64,000 bases of DNA from Bettongia penicillata ogilbyi. Taxonomy: Eukaryota; Chordata; Mammalia; Diprotodontia; Potoroidae. The position numbers and the translations under genes were made by a program. Positions 22,583-33,382 of the stretch are shown piece by piece. The stretch covers positions 372,001 to 436,000 of the forward strand of contig JAJHZJ010000532.1 of NCBI GenBank assembly GCA_023548195.1, in the 5' to 3' direction. Under the pieces are notes generated by a model. It searched no databases, was not told the DNA's origin, and saw only the letters and a list, made by a program, of their open reading frames with translations. Position 1 is the first letter of the stretch, and the number at the start of each line of letters is the position of its first letter.

Positions 22583-22720
22583 CCAGAACTTAAGCTCACA
22601 TTGAATAGCAGTCGCGCCTGCCATGGAAAGCCCATTTGAATCTCAGACCCCAAGCACTAGCTGGGCAGATCTAGGCGGGGGTGGACAGGAATCTCAGAAG
22701 TCAAGTAACTGGCTGGGAAA

Positions 22721-23820
22721 ATGCCCAGAAAAGGGAAGAAAAATAAGACTACAGAAAGCTACTTTGAGGGGGTACAGATGTTCCCGCTTTTCAATTCTGA
22801 TGATGAGGAAATATTCTTACCATCAGGGAAAGATGTGGAGGTTGGGGCCTCTGTATCCCAGACATCCCAGGTGGATGTCTGGTGGGCTCAGGCCATGGAA
22901 GAGCTCAAAAAGGATTTTGAAAATTAAGTTAGACAGGTGGAGGAAAAACTGGGAAGAGAAATGAAAGAGATGCAAGAAAAGCATGAAAAACGGGTCAATA
23001 CCTTGGTAAAGGAGACCCAAAAAAATGCTGAAGAAAATAACACCTTGAAAAATAGGCTCACTCAATTGGTAAAAGAGGTTTAAAAAGCCAATGAGGAGAA
23101 GAATGCTTTCAAAAGCAGAATTAGCCAAATGGAAAAAGAGGTTCAAAAGGTTACTGAAGACAATAGTTCTCTCAAAATTAGAATGGAACAAATGGAGTCT
23201 AATGACTTTATGAGAAACCAAGAAATCACAAAACAAAACCAAAAGAATGAAAAAATGGAAGAGAATGTGAAATATCTCATGGGAAAAACAACTGACCTGG
23301 AAAATAGATCCAGGAGAGACAATTTAAAAATTATGGGACTACCTGAAAGCCATGATCAAAAAAAGAGCCTAGACATCATCTTCCATGAAATTATCAAGGA
23401 AAACTGCCCTGATATTCTACAACCAGAGGGCAAAATAAGTATTGAAAGAATCCATTGATCACCACCTGAAAGAGATCCAAAAAGAGAAACACCTAGGAAC
23501 ATTGTGGCCAAATTCCAGAATTCCCAGGTCAAGGAGAAAATCTTGCAAGCAGCTAGAAAGAAACAATTCCAGTATTGTGGAAATACAATCAGGATAACTC
23601 AAGATCTAGCAGCTTCTACATTAAGGGATTGAAGGGTGTGGAATAGGATATTCCAGAAGTCAAAGGAACTAGGACTCAAACCAAGAATCACCTATTCAGC
23701 AAAACTGAGTATAATACTTCGGGGGAAAAAGGGTCTTTCAATGAAATAGAGGACTTTCAAGCATTCTGGATGAAAAGCCCAGAGCTGAAAAGAAAATTTG
23801 ACTTTCAAACACAAGAATGA
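22721..23820 (+). pseudogene. L1 ORF1 remnant in half-L1
   Basis: The start codon opens MPRKGKKNKTTESYF. The reading then shows an acidic N-terminal part, a long heptad-rich coiled coil (EKLGREMKEMQEKHEKR and onward to about residue 180), an RRM-like start (LENRSRRDNLKIMGLPE) and the C-terminal domain (RNIVAKFQNSQVKEKIL), the order of L1 ORF1p, an RNA-binding trimeric chaperone. In-frame stops lie at codons 69 (22925), 121 (23081), 246 (23456) and 304 (23630). The frame shifts near 23725 before a terminal TGA at 23818. It is about 366 codons long and dead. Confidence 0.9.
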
Positions 23821-23955
23821 GAAGAAGCATGAAAAAGTAAATAGCAAAGAGAAGTCATAAGGGACTTACCAAAAGTGAACTGTTTACATTCCTACATGGA
23901 AAGACAATATTTGTAACTCTTGAAACTTTTCAGTATCTGGGTAGGTGGTGGGATC

Positions 23956-24002
23956 ACACACACACGCATGCACACACACATACACACAAGCACACACATA
24001 CA
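23956..24002. repeat. (CA)n tract in the half-L1 3' region
   Basis: The run is cacacacacacgcatgcacac and further CA-rich sequence, shortly after the ORF1 remnant. Confidence 0.9.
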
Positions 24003-25818
24003 GAAACAGAGAGCACAGAGTGAATTGAATAGGATGGGACCATATCTTAAAAGAAATTAAGGTAAATGGTGAGAGAGAAATGTAGTGGGAGGAAAGAGGG
24101 TGAAATGGAATGGGGTAAATTATATCTCATTCAAGAGGCAAGCAGGAGACTTTTTAGTGGAGGTAAAAAGAGGAGAGATGAGAAAAAAACAAGAAGTTTA
24201 CCCTCATCACATTTGACTAAAGGAAGGAATAAAATGCACACTCATTTTGGTATGAAAACCTATCTTACAATACAGGAAAGTGGAGGAGAAGGAGATAAGC
24301 AAGGGGAGGGATGATGGAAGGGAGGGCAATGGGAGGAGGGAGCAATTTGAAGTCAACACTCTTGGGGAGAGACATGATCAAAAGACAGAATAGAAACAAT
24401 GGGGGGCAGGATAGGATGGAGGGAAATAGTTAGTCTTACACAACACAACTATTATCGAAGTCATTTGCAAAACTACACAGATATGACCTATATTGAGTTG
24501 CCTGCCTTCCCAAAGGGAATGGGTGGGGAAGGAGGGATGGGCAGAATTTGGAACTCAAAGTTTTAGGAACAACTGTTTAGTATTGTTGTTGCTACTAGGA
24601 AATAAGACATACAGTTAATGAGGAATAGAAAGTCATCTGGCCCTATAGGACAAAATAGAAATGGGGACAAGAGAAGGGAGGGATGATAGAAGAGAGGGCA
24701 GATTGGTGATAGGGAAAATTAGAATGCTCGGTGTATTGGGGTGGGGAGAGGGGATAAAAGGGGAGAAAATTTGGAACCCAAAATTTTGGGAAAATGAATG
24801 TAAAAAGTTAAATAAATAAATTTTTATTAAAAAAAAAAAGAAAATGTTACTGAAAAGACAAATTATGATCATTATTTTCAATACTGCACAGAAACCAAAA
24901 CTAGATGGTGTCCGAAGAATCTTAGTGCAAAATGAACTAAGACTTTTGGGACACTCTATACTTGAATTTGTAGCTACCAGTCGTTCATGGTTATTTTTCT
25001 CATCACCTCAGGGATTGCATAAAAACTTCACTTTAAAAGGTTCAAGCCATTTGTTATTCCTGCAGGCCAAGCTGTTTGGATGGCTTCGGTTGTTTTACCT
25101 AATTCCATGCTGCATCATACATGTACACTTCCAGTGCCCATATTACAGTCTCCTTTCATACTTGAACACAATATTCCTGGACATGGCCTTCCCAGAGAGT
25201 AGATGAGCTACATCCCAGAACCTAGAGGTTGCCAGTTGATGTTAAGGAGAGCTCTCAGGGGATGACAGAAATGTTCGAGAAGTCTGATATATGTCTAAGG
25301 CAGATCCACATCGCCCAAGCTATAAAGAAGCCTGGAGATGACCGATGCTCAGTAGACCTTCATGTTGACCTGAATAATGCCATGCTGATGGTATTCTCCA
25401 AGGCACCACACCAGAAAACTATGATTACTGACGAGATACGTTTAAAGTCAGAGCACTAATTTTTCTTAAAACTTTTATAACTGGCAATAAATCCTGATTG
25501 CAAATCAACCAAACTAGAGAACCAGTGGTAAGGTATGGATGTCAAAGACAGTTTTCTTTCCTCTTCCTTCCCCCTCTTACCACTCACCCACTCCACTGCC
25601 CACGTCTTAGGCCCTCTGGTAGCAGCTCAGAGCACTGCCCAGTACCATAAAAAGGTCTGAAAGAGGGTGTGGATCCCTTCTACAGTTATTAAAAGCATCA
25701 CATTAATAATTAGAATTTCTAGAACTTGAAGGAATATAAAAATGAATGTCATAACATATACATGTGTATATATACATGCACATTTATTTCTTCTATGGAG
25801 TATACATGATGAACTTAC

Positions 25819-25929
25819 CATTGATATTAACTAATGAAAGGATATTATCCTGATGATCCAGGATGCGTTTAACTTCAAGAACATCCCAGTCTACGGACCC
25901 TTCTGTAGATGATATCAACCTAAAAATGA
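25819..25929 (-). CDS. WDR41: WDR41 coding exon 8
   Basis: The exon follows a TTTTCTTTTAG acceptor and has 111 bases. With one base from exon 7 it forms Ile, then encodes IFRLISSTEGSVDWDVLEVK and RILDHQDNILSLVNIN, leaving one base for the Asp codon of exon 9. The donor GTAAGT is the strongest in the gene. LDHQDNILSL is the His-containing loop and first strand of the next blade. Several conservative replacements from human (Ile-Ser-Ser for Val-Ala-Pro, Val for Ile) indicate ordinary orthologue divergence. Confidence 0.96.
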
Positions 25930-27929
25930 CTAAAAGAAAAAAAATGGAAAGGAACTGTATTAAATAGTTCAAGGAGAAAAAAATCTAATTAATGTTCAAA
26001 TAGCTGTTTAACAGTAGGCTTAACATTATATGTTAAATAATGTAGAACATTAGATAACAAAACTTTCTAAAAATCTTTCTCTAAAGAAAACCTTGGTTTT
26101 TTTTCCAAATGTTTTCATCAAATTCTCAAAAGTGGTGATACAATATAGGATTTCTCCATTAAAGTCCTACTCTGATGGTTAATCATGGTGAAGAGATGAG
26201 GGGAGGGAGGCACAAGCAATGCGAGAATCTATCAAGCTAGACAGCTTCTGAGTACAGAGCATTTTCTAATGACAGGCCCTCTTTTAAGTGTTTGGGATCT
26301 AAAGAAAGAGGGGAGGAGGAAATACAGTCTCTGTCTTCATACAGCTTCTATTCTAACAAGGGAACATGAAGAGTCTATCTGCCACTTGAAGAATGACTTG
26401 GTGAAGTCCACAGCTTTGTTACCTGTGGGTTGGTTATTAAGTGATGAATTCTGGCTTCGTTTACAATAACTTATAAAGCCCATTTACTGAGGTCTGGAGG
26501 GGACTGCAATCTGCATGGGTAAATGGAACACTCATACTGATGAAATCATGGGTCATTCGAAATACTAAAGGAACGTTCTATCGAAGATTTTAAGTGAATT
26601 CATCATCAGAACGTTCTACCTTTTTCACTCCAGGGCACCACTGAACCTGTTCACTCTAACCAAGGATGTCTCTACGTTGGTTACCTCTGATTCTACTTGC
26701 AGCCTGAAACCCATAACCAGCCACATAAATGCAGCCCTCAGGAACACCCTGGACTTCCTTCATTGTGCTGATTCCAAAGACCCAGATCACAACTGCTTTA
26801 TTCCCTCGTGCTCCCTGACTGAAGAACACTGCGGAGATAGAAGAGCTAATGTGCTGATTCGGTCCTTAACAAATGCTTGCTCATTTCTGTTGGACCTTCC
26901 TTGGTGCCCAGTGAATTCTTCAGTGAAGATGTATAAAAATCCCCATTTAATATGAATAGTTTTGAAAGAAGAAGCAGTCATTAAAAACACATATATGCTA
27001 GACTTTTGATTTCACAGATGGTGGGGATTCCCATATGAGGAAACTTCCCTCTGCCAATGCTATTCAGCACCTTCTCTGTAACGGGCCTGAAGAACTGCTC
27101 AGGAGATAGGACACAGCTAGGGTGTGTGTCAGAGGCAACAATGCGCCCAGCTCTTCTCAGCTCTGAGGCCGGCTCTCTCTTTACTACTCCACAAAACCTT
27201 GGGGAGAAAGTTAAAAGAAAAATGGGACCTGAAAACAAGTACTATATTGCTCTGAGAAATCTTAGAAATCTTCTGAGAATGCTCTGCTGAGCTTATGACT
27301 GTGACTTTTATGGGAAAACTACATTTTGGGCTGGAGGAGGAGGAAGAGCAGGAAAGACTTGAAGCCCAAGACTACGAAAAGAAACCTAACAGGAAAATGT
27401 TATTTTCTAAACGAAAAAGAAAGCAAAATGTTTATTTAAGTAAGAGAAAATGAACTCGATTGTTATTTTGAGATAGCTAAGAAAAACAATAGAAAAAAAT
27501 GTGTATAAAAATAACTGTGTTCATTAAAGAATTTACCAAATACAATTAACTCTCTCATTTCTTTTGCAGGCCTTGATAGCCTTGTTTCTAGTCAGAGCAC
27601 TAGGATTTTCTGTTATTGTCATTTCAATGAAGCAAGAAAACGCGAGTATTCTAGAAGCTGTAACAATCTTCTGATCCTACTCCATAGGCAGTGAAAGACA
27701 AAACTGGGTGTTGAGAAAAATATTCCTCAGAGCTGATTAGGTATGTTGAAGAGTTTCTCATCAGAAGGGCATGGGTAAGTGCAAACTAAGAATTGTTAAT
27801 AGCAAGTTAAACAATGCCAAATCAAGCAAATGTCTACATGACTATGTTGGCATGCTGACTCATGGATGTGCAATAATTCAGGAGGGTATTCTTAGGAAGA
27901 AAGAGCAGAAGTCATGTCCAAGAGTAACT

Positions 27930-28065
27930 TTCTCTTATCTCTTTCTCTTTTATCTCTCTTTTTATATATTCCTCTTCTTTTCCCTCTCTCTCTCCCCTTT
28001 TCTCCTCATCCCATGTTTATATATGCATATATACATACATATGTACATACATTCCATGTGCACAT
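27930..28065. repeat. Low-complexity CT-rich then TA/CA stretch
   Basis: Pyrimidine-rich sequence (ccctctctctctcccc) grades into 'tatatatgcatatatacata'. Short open frames here are compositional. Confidence 0.85.
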
Positions 28066-28422
28066 GAATACCTATGTACCAGTAGGGCACAGGACGGGAT
28101 CTGTGATTTAACTGATGCAGGGAATCTTCAGATGAAGAGAGTTCCCTCCACTAATGCAGGCAGATATTTTTAAAAGCATATGTGGTCTGGGTAATGGAGC
28201 AGGTGTATTTATTAACAGAAGGCCCAAATGATATATTTTTTAAAATAATTTTCCTATAATTTATTATAATTTTTCCTCTCCGTACAAATGTACTTTACAT
28301 AAAACAATTACAAACAAATATTATACTTTTACCTTGAAATAAACATTTTCATCTTGCTCTTTTTTTTGGCCTTATGGCCCACTTGATGGGTCCTCTGAGA
28401 CATTTTAAAATCTCATTGCTTC

Positions 28423-28463
28423 TAAAAGCTGCTGCTTGGAAGCAGCTGCTCCTGCAGCTTTTA
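28423..28463. other. Inverted repeat / potential stem-loop
   Basis: The arms taaaagctgc (28423-28432) and gcagctttta (28454-28463) pair perfectly over 10 bases, and the loop contains further self-complementary gctgctt/aagcagc. The function is unknown. Confidence 0.8.
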
Positions 28464-28859
28464 AAAACACAGAGATACCAACACGACTTCAGCCTAGACC
28501 CCACAGAGAGAAAAGAAGGCAGAAGCAACCACATAAAGAGCGTCTGCCATTCCCGGGGCCCCAAGCTAAGCTGGAAGAGGGAGGGATTTCTTTCCTGTTT
28601 TATCTCCCAGCCATCCTGGTCAGAGACACTCGGTGCTCTACCCCACGCCCAGAAGATCAGCATCATTCAGTCACTTTCTTTACTGAAGCTCCCTGACTTC
28701 GGCTTCAGTATGATGCCAATAGTCGTTCTAGTGACTTTCGGGGTGCTTCCAGGACACAGCCCAGGGTTCCCTTCAGCACACGTCTGACAGGCAGTTTTTG
28801 GCCTGGACGGAACACCCACAGCTACAGCGACGACAACAAAGGCCTGACCAAATACTCAC

Positions 28860-28922
28860 TCAGCTCTTTGCCAACTGCTGCTGCCACACAGTTCTTAGGT
28901 AACTCAATCAAAGCACTGATAC
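28860..28922 (-). CDS. WDR41: WDR41 coding exon 7
   Basis: This small 63-base exon follows a CTTTTAAAG acceptor, completes a Gly codon and encodes ISALIELPKNCVAAAVGKEL plus the first base of an Ile codon. It supplies strands of a blade that lacks the WD dipeptide in this family. The donor is GTGAGT. Its length is a multiple of three, so skipping it would keep the frame (phase 1 in and phase 1 out) and delete 21 residues. Confidence 0.95.
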
Positions 28923-29029
28923 CTTTAAAAGCACAAGAAAGCAGTGGGTAAACAATTATTTTCTTCACAAACTAACACAGAAGCAATATAAATCCTCACT
29001 TCTAAATTTCACATAAAATGGAAGAGGCT

Positions 29030-29165
29030 GTATGACGTTGTAGGCGGGTGGCCATGAAGACAAGACCACTGGGTTCAAGTCTTGCCCTGCCACAAACTGG
29101 CTAATGACCCCAAGCAAGTCTCTTACCCTCAGTGCTCTAGACAACTCTCCAGGATTCTAACCTGA
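29030..29165 (+). repeat. MIR-type SINE
   Basis: The forward order is 'gggttcaagtcttgccctgc', 'atgaccccaagcaagtctct' and 'taccctcagtgctctagaca'. Confidence 0.6.
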
Positions 29166-29639
29166 AAAAAAAGCTGCTGATCTGCACTGGCAAAGGGAGT
29201 TTCTTCACTAAAAGTTCCCTATGCCAATAAAATCACAGACAGAGACAAAAATACTCCCCCAAAAATCATAAACCAACAAGCTTTTCAACAATATACTAGA
29301 TGAGGATATACCTATTATTCCCATAAACAAAGAAATAATTTTATGAGCATAACTGAAGGTCCAGAATCCTTTACTGTGCCCATCTTCACAAAGTGTCAGA
29401 AAGATATTGTTATTTTTCTGGTATCCCTCAAGTTCAACAATACCTGTTTCAAGGGCAAGCTGAGAACAGAGTACAGTGTATAACTATGAAAATCAAGTTT
29501 TTCATGTTGTGTTTTTATGTGCTCCCAATCTTAGCCTTAGTGGCATTATACACTACATAACTGAGCCCAATAGCTTGAACGGATAGTTTTCAAAGGCTAT
29601 CAGATAAATTTGTAAACTCCACATCCTGAAAGAATGAAA

Positions 29640-29712
29640 TACAACATTGAAATACAACAAATGAACACAAATGAAATACAAATGAAATACAACATTGAAA
29701 TACAGCAAAAAT
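29640..29712. repeat. Short tandem-like repeat of 'aatgaaatacaa'
   Basis: The words gaaatacaacattgaaatac and aatgaaatacaa recur five or more times in irregular order. It is a small cryptic repeat. Confidence 0.8.
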
Positions 29713-29919
29713 TAAATAGTATGGTTTTGACTTTCTAGGAATAACTGACTAACATACAGAATTTAGTACAATTTCGGGGTAACTGCAAAGGCTCAGGTCA
29801 TTTAGACTACATTGCGGTGATTACCATTTTCACCAAAGAGGAAGTTACATACTGGGCTTGGAACAGCCAAAACTACTGGCAATAATTCATTTTCTTAAGC
29901 TATTTTTAGAATACATGTT

Positions 29920-30050
29920 GAAAAGAGAGACAGTAAGGCATGATGAACAGAATGACAGTCAGTCACAAGGACCTGAACCCAAATCTCGTCTCTTATAGGT
30001 TCTAATGTTTGACCACGGACAAGTCTCTTTAAAAACTACACTAGACTCTC
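29920..30050 (+). repeat. MIR-type SINE
   Basis: The forward fragment contains 'gtaaggcatgatgaacagaa', 'gacctgaacccaaatctcgt' and 'tgaccacggacaagtctctt'. Confidence 0.5.
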
Positions 30051-30289
30051 CCATCCGCTCTTCCCTACTTTCTCATGTTTCTTCCCATAGTAGCCAAATT
30101 CCGAGGAAAAAAAACTCTATGCATTAAGTCCCTTCCTTCTCTTTTTACTCCTCAGCCTTCTGCAATCTGGTTTCTGACTGAAGAGCTCTCTCCCAATTTT
30201 TATTATTCTGTTTTTATATCACATATTATTTTTCTCTTTATCTTTCTACCTTACTCCCTTCCAGATTGTCACCTCTTACAATGAGTAGC

Positions 30290-31078
30290 TTTTTTTTAAA
30301 AAAGGTCCACAAAACTAAACAGCATCAAAGAAGTCTGGCGGTCTGTGCAGTATTACTACAGCCATGGCCCCTTACTTCTGCAAAGAAGAGGAGGCTTGTT
30401 CTGTCTCCTGCCTGAAGTGAAGGCCGGCTGTTCGACTTCTCTGTTTTCAGCTTGCATCGTTTTGCTGTTGCTCTTTCCACTTACAGTTATAGTCATTGCG
30501 TTTTCCTGGTTCTGATTTCACTTTCATCAGTTCACATAAGTCTTGCCGCACGTTGGCAGTTGTCATCATGCTCATTTTTTCTTGTAGCAGAGTAACATTC
30601 CATTACATTCATGGACCACAATTTGTTTAGCCATCTTCTAACTGAAAGGCTTTGTTTCCATGTCTTTGCTACCACAAAAGTACTGTTATAGATATTCTGG
30701 TGTAATTATATAAGACCATTCTTTTTGTCCCTGACCTCCCTGGGGAATATGCCTACCAGGGAAATCTCTGGGCCAAAAAGTATGGATATTTTAGTCACTT
30801 TCTAGGCAGAGTTCCCAACAGTTTTACCAGCAATGCATAGCTATCTTTCCACAACCCCTTTTCCACTAATTTTTGTCATTCTTGCCAATTTAATGAGTGA
30901 GGTAAAACTTTACTGCTATTTTGATTTGCACTTTCTTAGCCTTGGAGCATTCTTTCATATCGTTATGAATAGACTGCAATTCTTCTTTTGAGAAATGTTT
31001 GTTGATACCTGTTGACCACATGCACTGGCTTTTGGGCTTATTTATTTCTATTGGCTGTCCATATGCCTCGGATGACAA
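30290..31078 (-). repeat. Old L1 3' part with ORF2 C-terminal remnant
   Basis: Words such as 'attccattacattcatggac', 'tttgtttagccatcttctaa' and 'gccaaaaagtatggatattt' match the better-preserved L1 at 46590-47965 in the same orientation. The open frame at 30890-31078 includes STGINKHFSKEELQ and MKECSKA, resembling the same region of ORF2 as the other copy (MNRQFAEEIKA, MEKCSK). It is heavily mutated. Confidence 0.8.
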
Positions 31079-31084
31079 TGGTCT

Positions 31085-31260
31085 TTCTTCAATCCTAACC
31101 CCCGGGTTCTGTGACAGCTCCGTCTCTCGTTTCCTTCTGGTCTATCACAATATCTCTTGCGTTGGTCCCCTCCTCTCCATCCACAGAGTCATCATCCTTA
31201 TTCAGTCCCCTGTCACCTCTTGCCTAGACTCTTGCATTAGCCTCCTAACTGCTGTGGATG
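31085..31260 (+). repeat. L2 ORF2 fragment
   Basis: The forward words 'tcctctccatccacagagtc' and 'tgcctagactcttgcattag' then 'cctcctaactgctgtgg' are from the region downstream of the L2 reverse transcriptase. Confidence 0.7.
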
Positions 31261-31975
31261 TAGAAATGGCAAGATGTGGCAACAGACTAGACACGTGAGA
31301 TAAGAGACGGAGATGAGTACAGGATAATGCCAAGGTTACCAAGAGAGGGAGTGATGCCTTTGACAAAACTAAGAATGTTTAGAAGAGCTGAGGGTTTAGG
31401 AACAAAACTCATGATTTCAGTTTGGGATATCTTCAGGATATTCAGTTTGAAACATCCAGTAGACAACTGCTAGTAAGATTAAAGCTCATGGAAGAGAATA
31501 GAGCTGAATAGAATACAAGTCACAAAGATGATTATGAAACCTATTGGAGCTGATCAGGGGAGAGAGACAGACAGACAGAGACACAGAGACAGAGAAAGAG
31601 ACTGAGAGACACAGAAAAAGAGATGGAGAGAGAATACGTGGAGAAGAGGATCTGGGACAGAACCTTGGAGAATACTATGACAGACTAATAAATCAGCAAA
31701 GAAGATGGTGCAGAAAAGGGGGAGGAGAACGGGAGAAAACTTCACAAGAATCTAGAAAGAAAAAGGTATCCAAGAGACCATGATCAACACCGTCAAATGC
31801 AGCTAAAAGAAGACTGTCAGGTCTGGCAATTAGATCACTGGTAACTTTGGAGAGAACAGTTTCAATTGTGGGATGAGGATGGAAGCCAGACTGTTTCCAA
31901 CTTCATTCTAGAGTTAAGGAGAGAGAGGAGATAAAATGGAGGAGCAAGACAGCTTTTCAAGGAGTCTGGCTGCAA
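31261..31975 (-). repeat. L2 ORF2 fragment with purine-rich simple repeat
   Basis: The reversed L2 words are 'ttcagtttgggatatcttca', 'gacagaaccttggagaatac' and 'actggtaactttggagagaa'. Bases 31558-31640 are a (GA/GACA)n stretch inside it. It faces the preceding forward L2 head to head, which implies rearrangement or two insertions. Confidence 0.75.
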
Positions 31976-32274
31976 AAGAGAAAATGCCAAGATTCGGCAT
32001 CACTGGGCCACACGGATTCAGTTATTTGGATCCAGAACTCCTTCCTATTGACTTGGAAAGGAAGAGCTTGTGGTTTCTGATCCGCCTTCTCTTACATTTA
32101 GACATTGTCTCACTGCTAACTATTCCTGCATCCACAGATGTGAGGACTGCCCCTCTCCCTGACATGACAACTGACCTGTAGCTCAACATGCACTGCTGTG
32201 AATATGACACGACACCCAGATAACTAGAACTGCCTGAAGATGAACAAAAACCAGACTTCCACCACTCCCAAAGT

Positions 32275-32400
32275 AACAGGCTTGGGTTCCAGTTCTGGCT
32301 CTCCTACCACCCAGCTCTATGATCCTGAGTGAGGATCTATTTCTGCATCTACGAAATGAAAGGATCGGACTAGATGACTTCTAAGGGTCTATGGTTCTAA
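32275..32400 (+). repeat. MIR-family SINE
   Basis: The forward words 'gcttgggttccagttctggc', 'tttctgcatctacgaaatga' and 'atgacttctaagggtctatg' are present. Confidence 0.65.
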
Positions 32401-33127
32401 ACATCAACTTTTAAATAGACTCTGAAGCTGAGAACAGGCATTTAAAAATATTATTTTTAAAATGTTAAAGGCATTCTTTAAAATATTAATTTTTAATCAA
32501 GACAATTTATTTACTTGAATTATCTGTGAAAAATTCTGGAAGTGAAATGAAATATACAGATAATAGTCTACCATATCCTCCTCCCCAGAAATTAGGAAAG
32601 TCTCCCATTTACAAAATCCTCAATTTGCTTCTGCAGTAAGAAATAGTATTCCAGTCTAGCCCATTATTTTACTTTCTTCAATAGAAAGTTTTTGCTTTCA
32701 TGTTCTCTTTTATTCCTGGTATAACCAGGGCCAGAGCCCCAAATAAGAGCACAGGGAGAACTGGCAAGAAAACATTCCAGGCCTCCCCAGGAAGTGCCTC
32801 TGCCTTCCCTCTCCCTAAGGAGAGGACTTTTCTGAGGTCCAGGAGGGATGAACAGGAGTTCCAAAGGTCTGGAGGCAAGCCAGAGGTCTACTTCAGTTAT
32901 CTGATTATAATGTTGCTGTCTCTTCACCACAAACCTCCTCCAGTGCCTCATCATAGCATGAAGGAGGCCCTGAGCTCCTGGAGGCTATCTCTGCAGATTC
33001 TATCTAGTTGGTTAGGCTTCAAGAGAGGGGCCTGGCAATGGACCCTATCGCTCACTTGAGGCTCGTCACCAGGTTGGCTATGGGTGATGGATTTTGCAAC
33101 CACAGCAGCACTTAAAGACCACCTGCT

Positions 33128-33382
33128 GTTGCTCAGTCACTTCACTTGTGTCCAACTCTTCATGACCCCCTTTGAGATTTTCTTGGCAAAAGATACTGGA
33201 GCGACTTGCTATTTTCTTCTCCAGCTCATTTTATAGATGAGGAACTGAGGCAAACAGGGTTAAGTGACTTGCTCAGGGTCACACAGATAGTAAACATCTG
33301 AGACCAGATTTGTTCTTGAGAAGATGAATCTTCCTGACTTCCAACTCAACACTCTATCCACAGTGCCACCCAGCTGTCCTGA
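33128..33382 (-). mobile_element. Marsupial tRNA-like SINE
   Basis: The reversed full-length copy reads 'gttgctcagtcacttcactt', 'ttttcttggcaaaagatact', 'gaggcaaacagggttaagtg' and 'ctatccacagtgccacccag'. Only scattered mutations are seen. Confidence 0.9.

Larger units (their letters stand above)
21960..24839 (+). mobile_element. Half-L1 (HAL1-like) retrotransposon: ORF1 only, intact ends
   Basis: A 2,880-bp element lies between perfect 14-bp target-site duplications gaaaatgttactga (21946-21959 and 24840-24853). It begins with the L1 5' signature ggggtggagccaagatggcgg, has a G/C-rich 5' UTR to 22720, an ORF1 remnant, about 1 kb of purine-rich 3' region, and ends in aaataaataaa plus an A-tail. 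No ORF2 sequence (endonuclease or reverse transcriptase) is present between ORF1 and the 3' region. That is the layout of half-L1 elements, mobilised in trans by L1. It lies antisense to WDR41 in intron 8. Confidence 0.92.
18001..25818 (-). other. WDR41: WDR41 intron 8 (7,818 bases)
   Basis: Donor GTAAGT, acceptor CTGCCTAG. It hosts a half-L1, an L1 3' fragment, and an L2 copy with two insertions. Stretches 20925-21940 and 24855-25818 have no recognised element; the latter includes 25225-25450, which reads as 76 open plus-strand codons that I cannot identify. Confidence 0.9.
25930..28859 (-). other. WDR41: WDR41 intron 7 (2,930 bases)
   Basis: Donor GTGAGT, acceptor TTCTTTTAG. An L2 3'-end fragment lies at about 26250-26375 ('acagcttctattctaacaag'). 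A CT-rich/TA-CA simple stretch lies at 27930-28065. A G+C-rich block at 28370-28800 adjoins exon 7. Elsewhere no element is recognised. Confidence 0.9.

Noticed and set aside
21944..22653. Cluster of overlapping open frames on both strands, up to 153 codons
   Set aside because: All lie in the G+C-rich 5' UTR of the half-L1, where stop codons are scarce.
26520..26640. Repeated 'aacgttcta' words suggesting an inverted or direct repeat
   Set aside because: The matches are only nine to ten bases and fit chance in 64 kb.
32664..33059. Open frames of 96 and 119 codons on opposite strands
   Set aside because: Neither resembles a known protein; dual-strand openness here reflects local G+C richness. 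Left as unexplained intron sequence.
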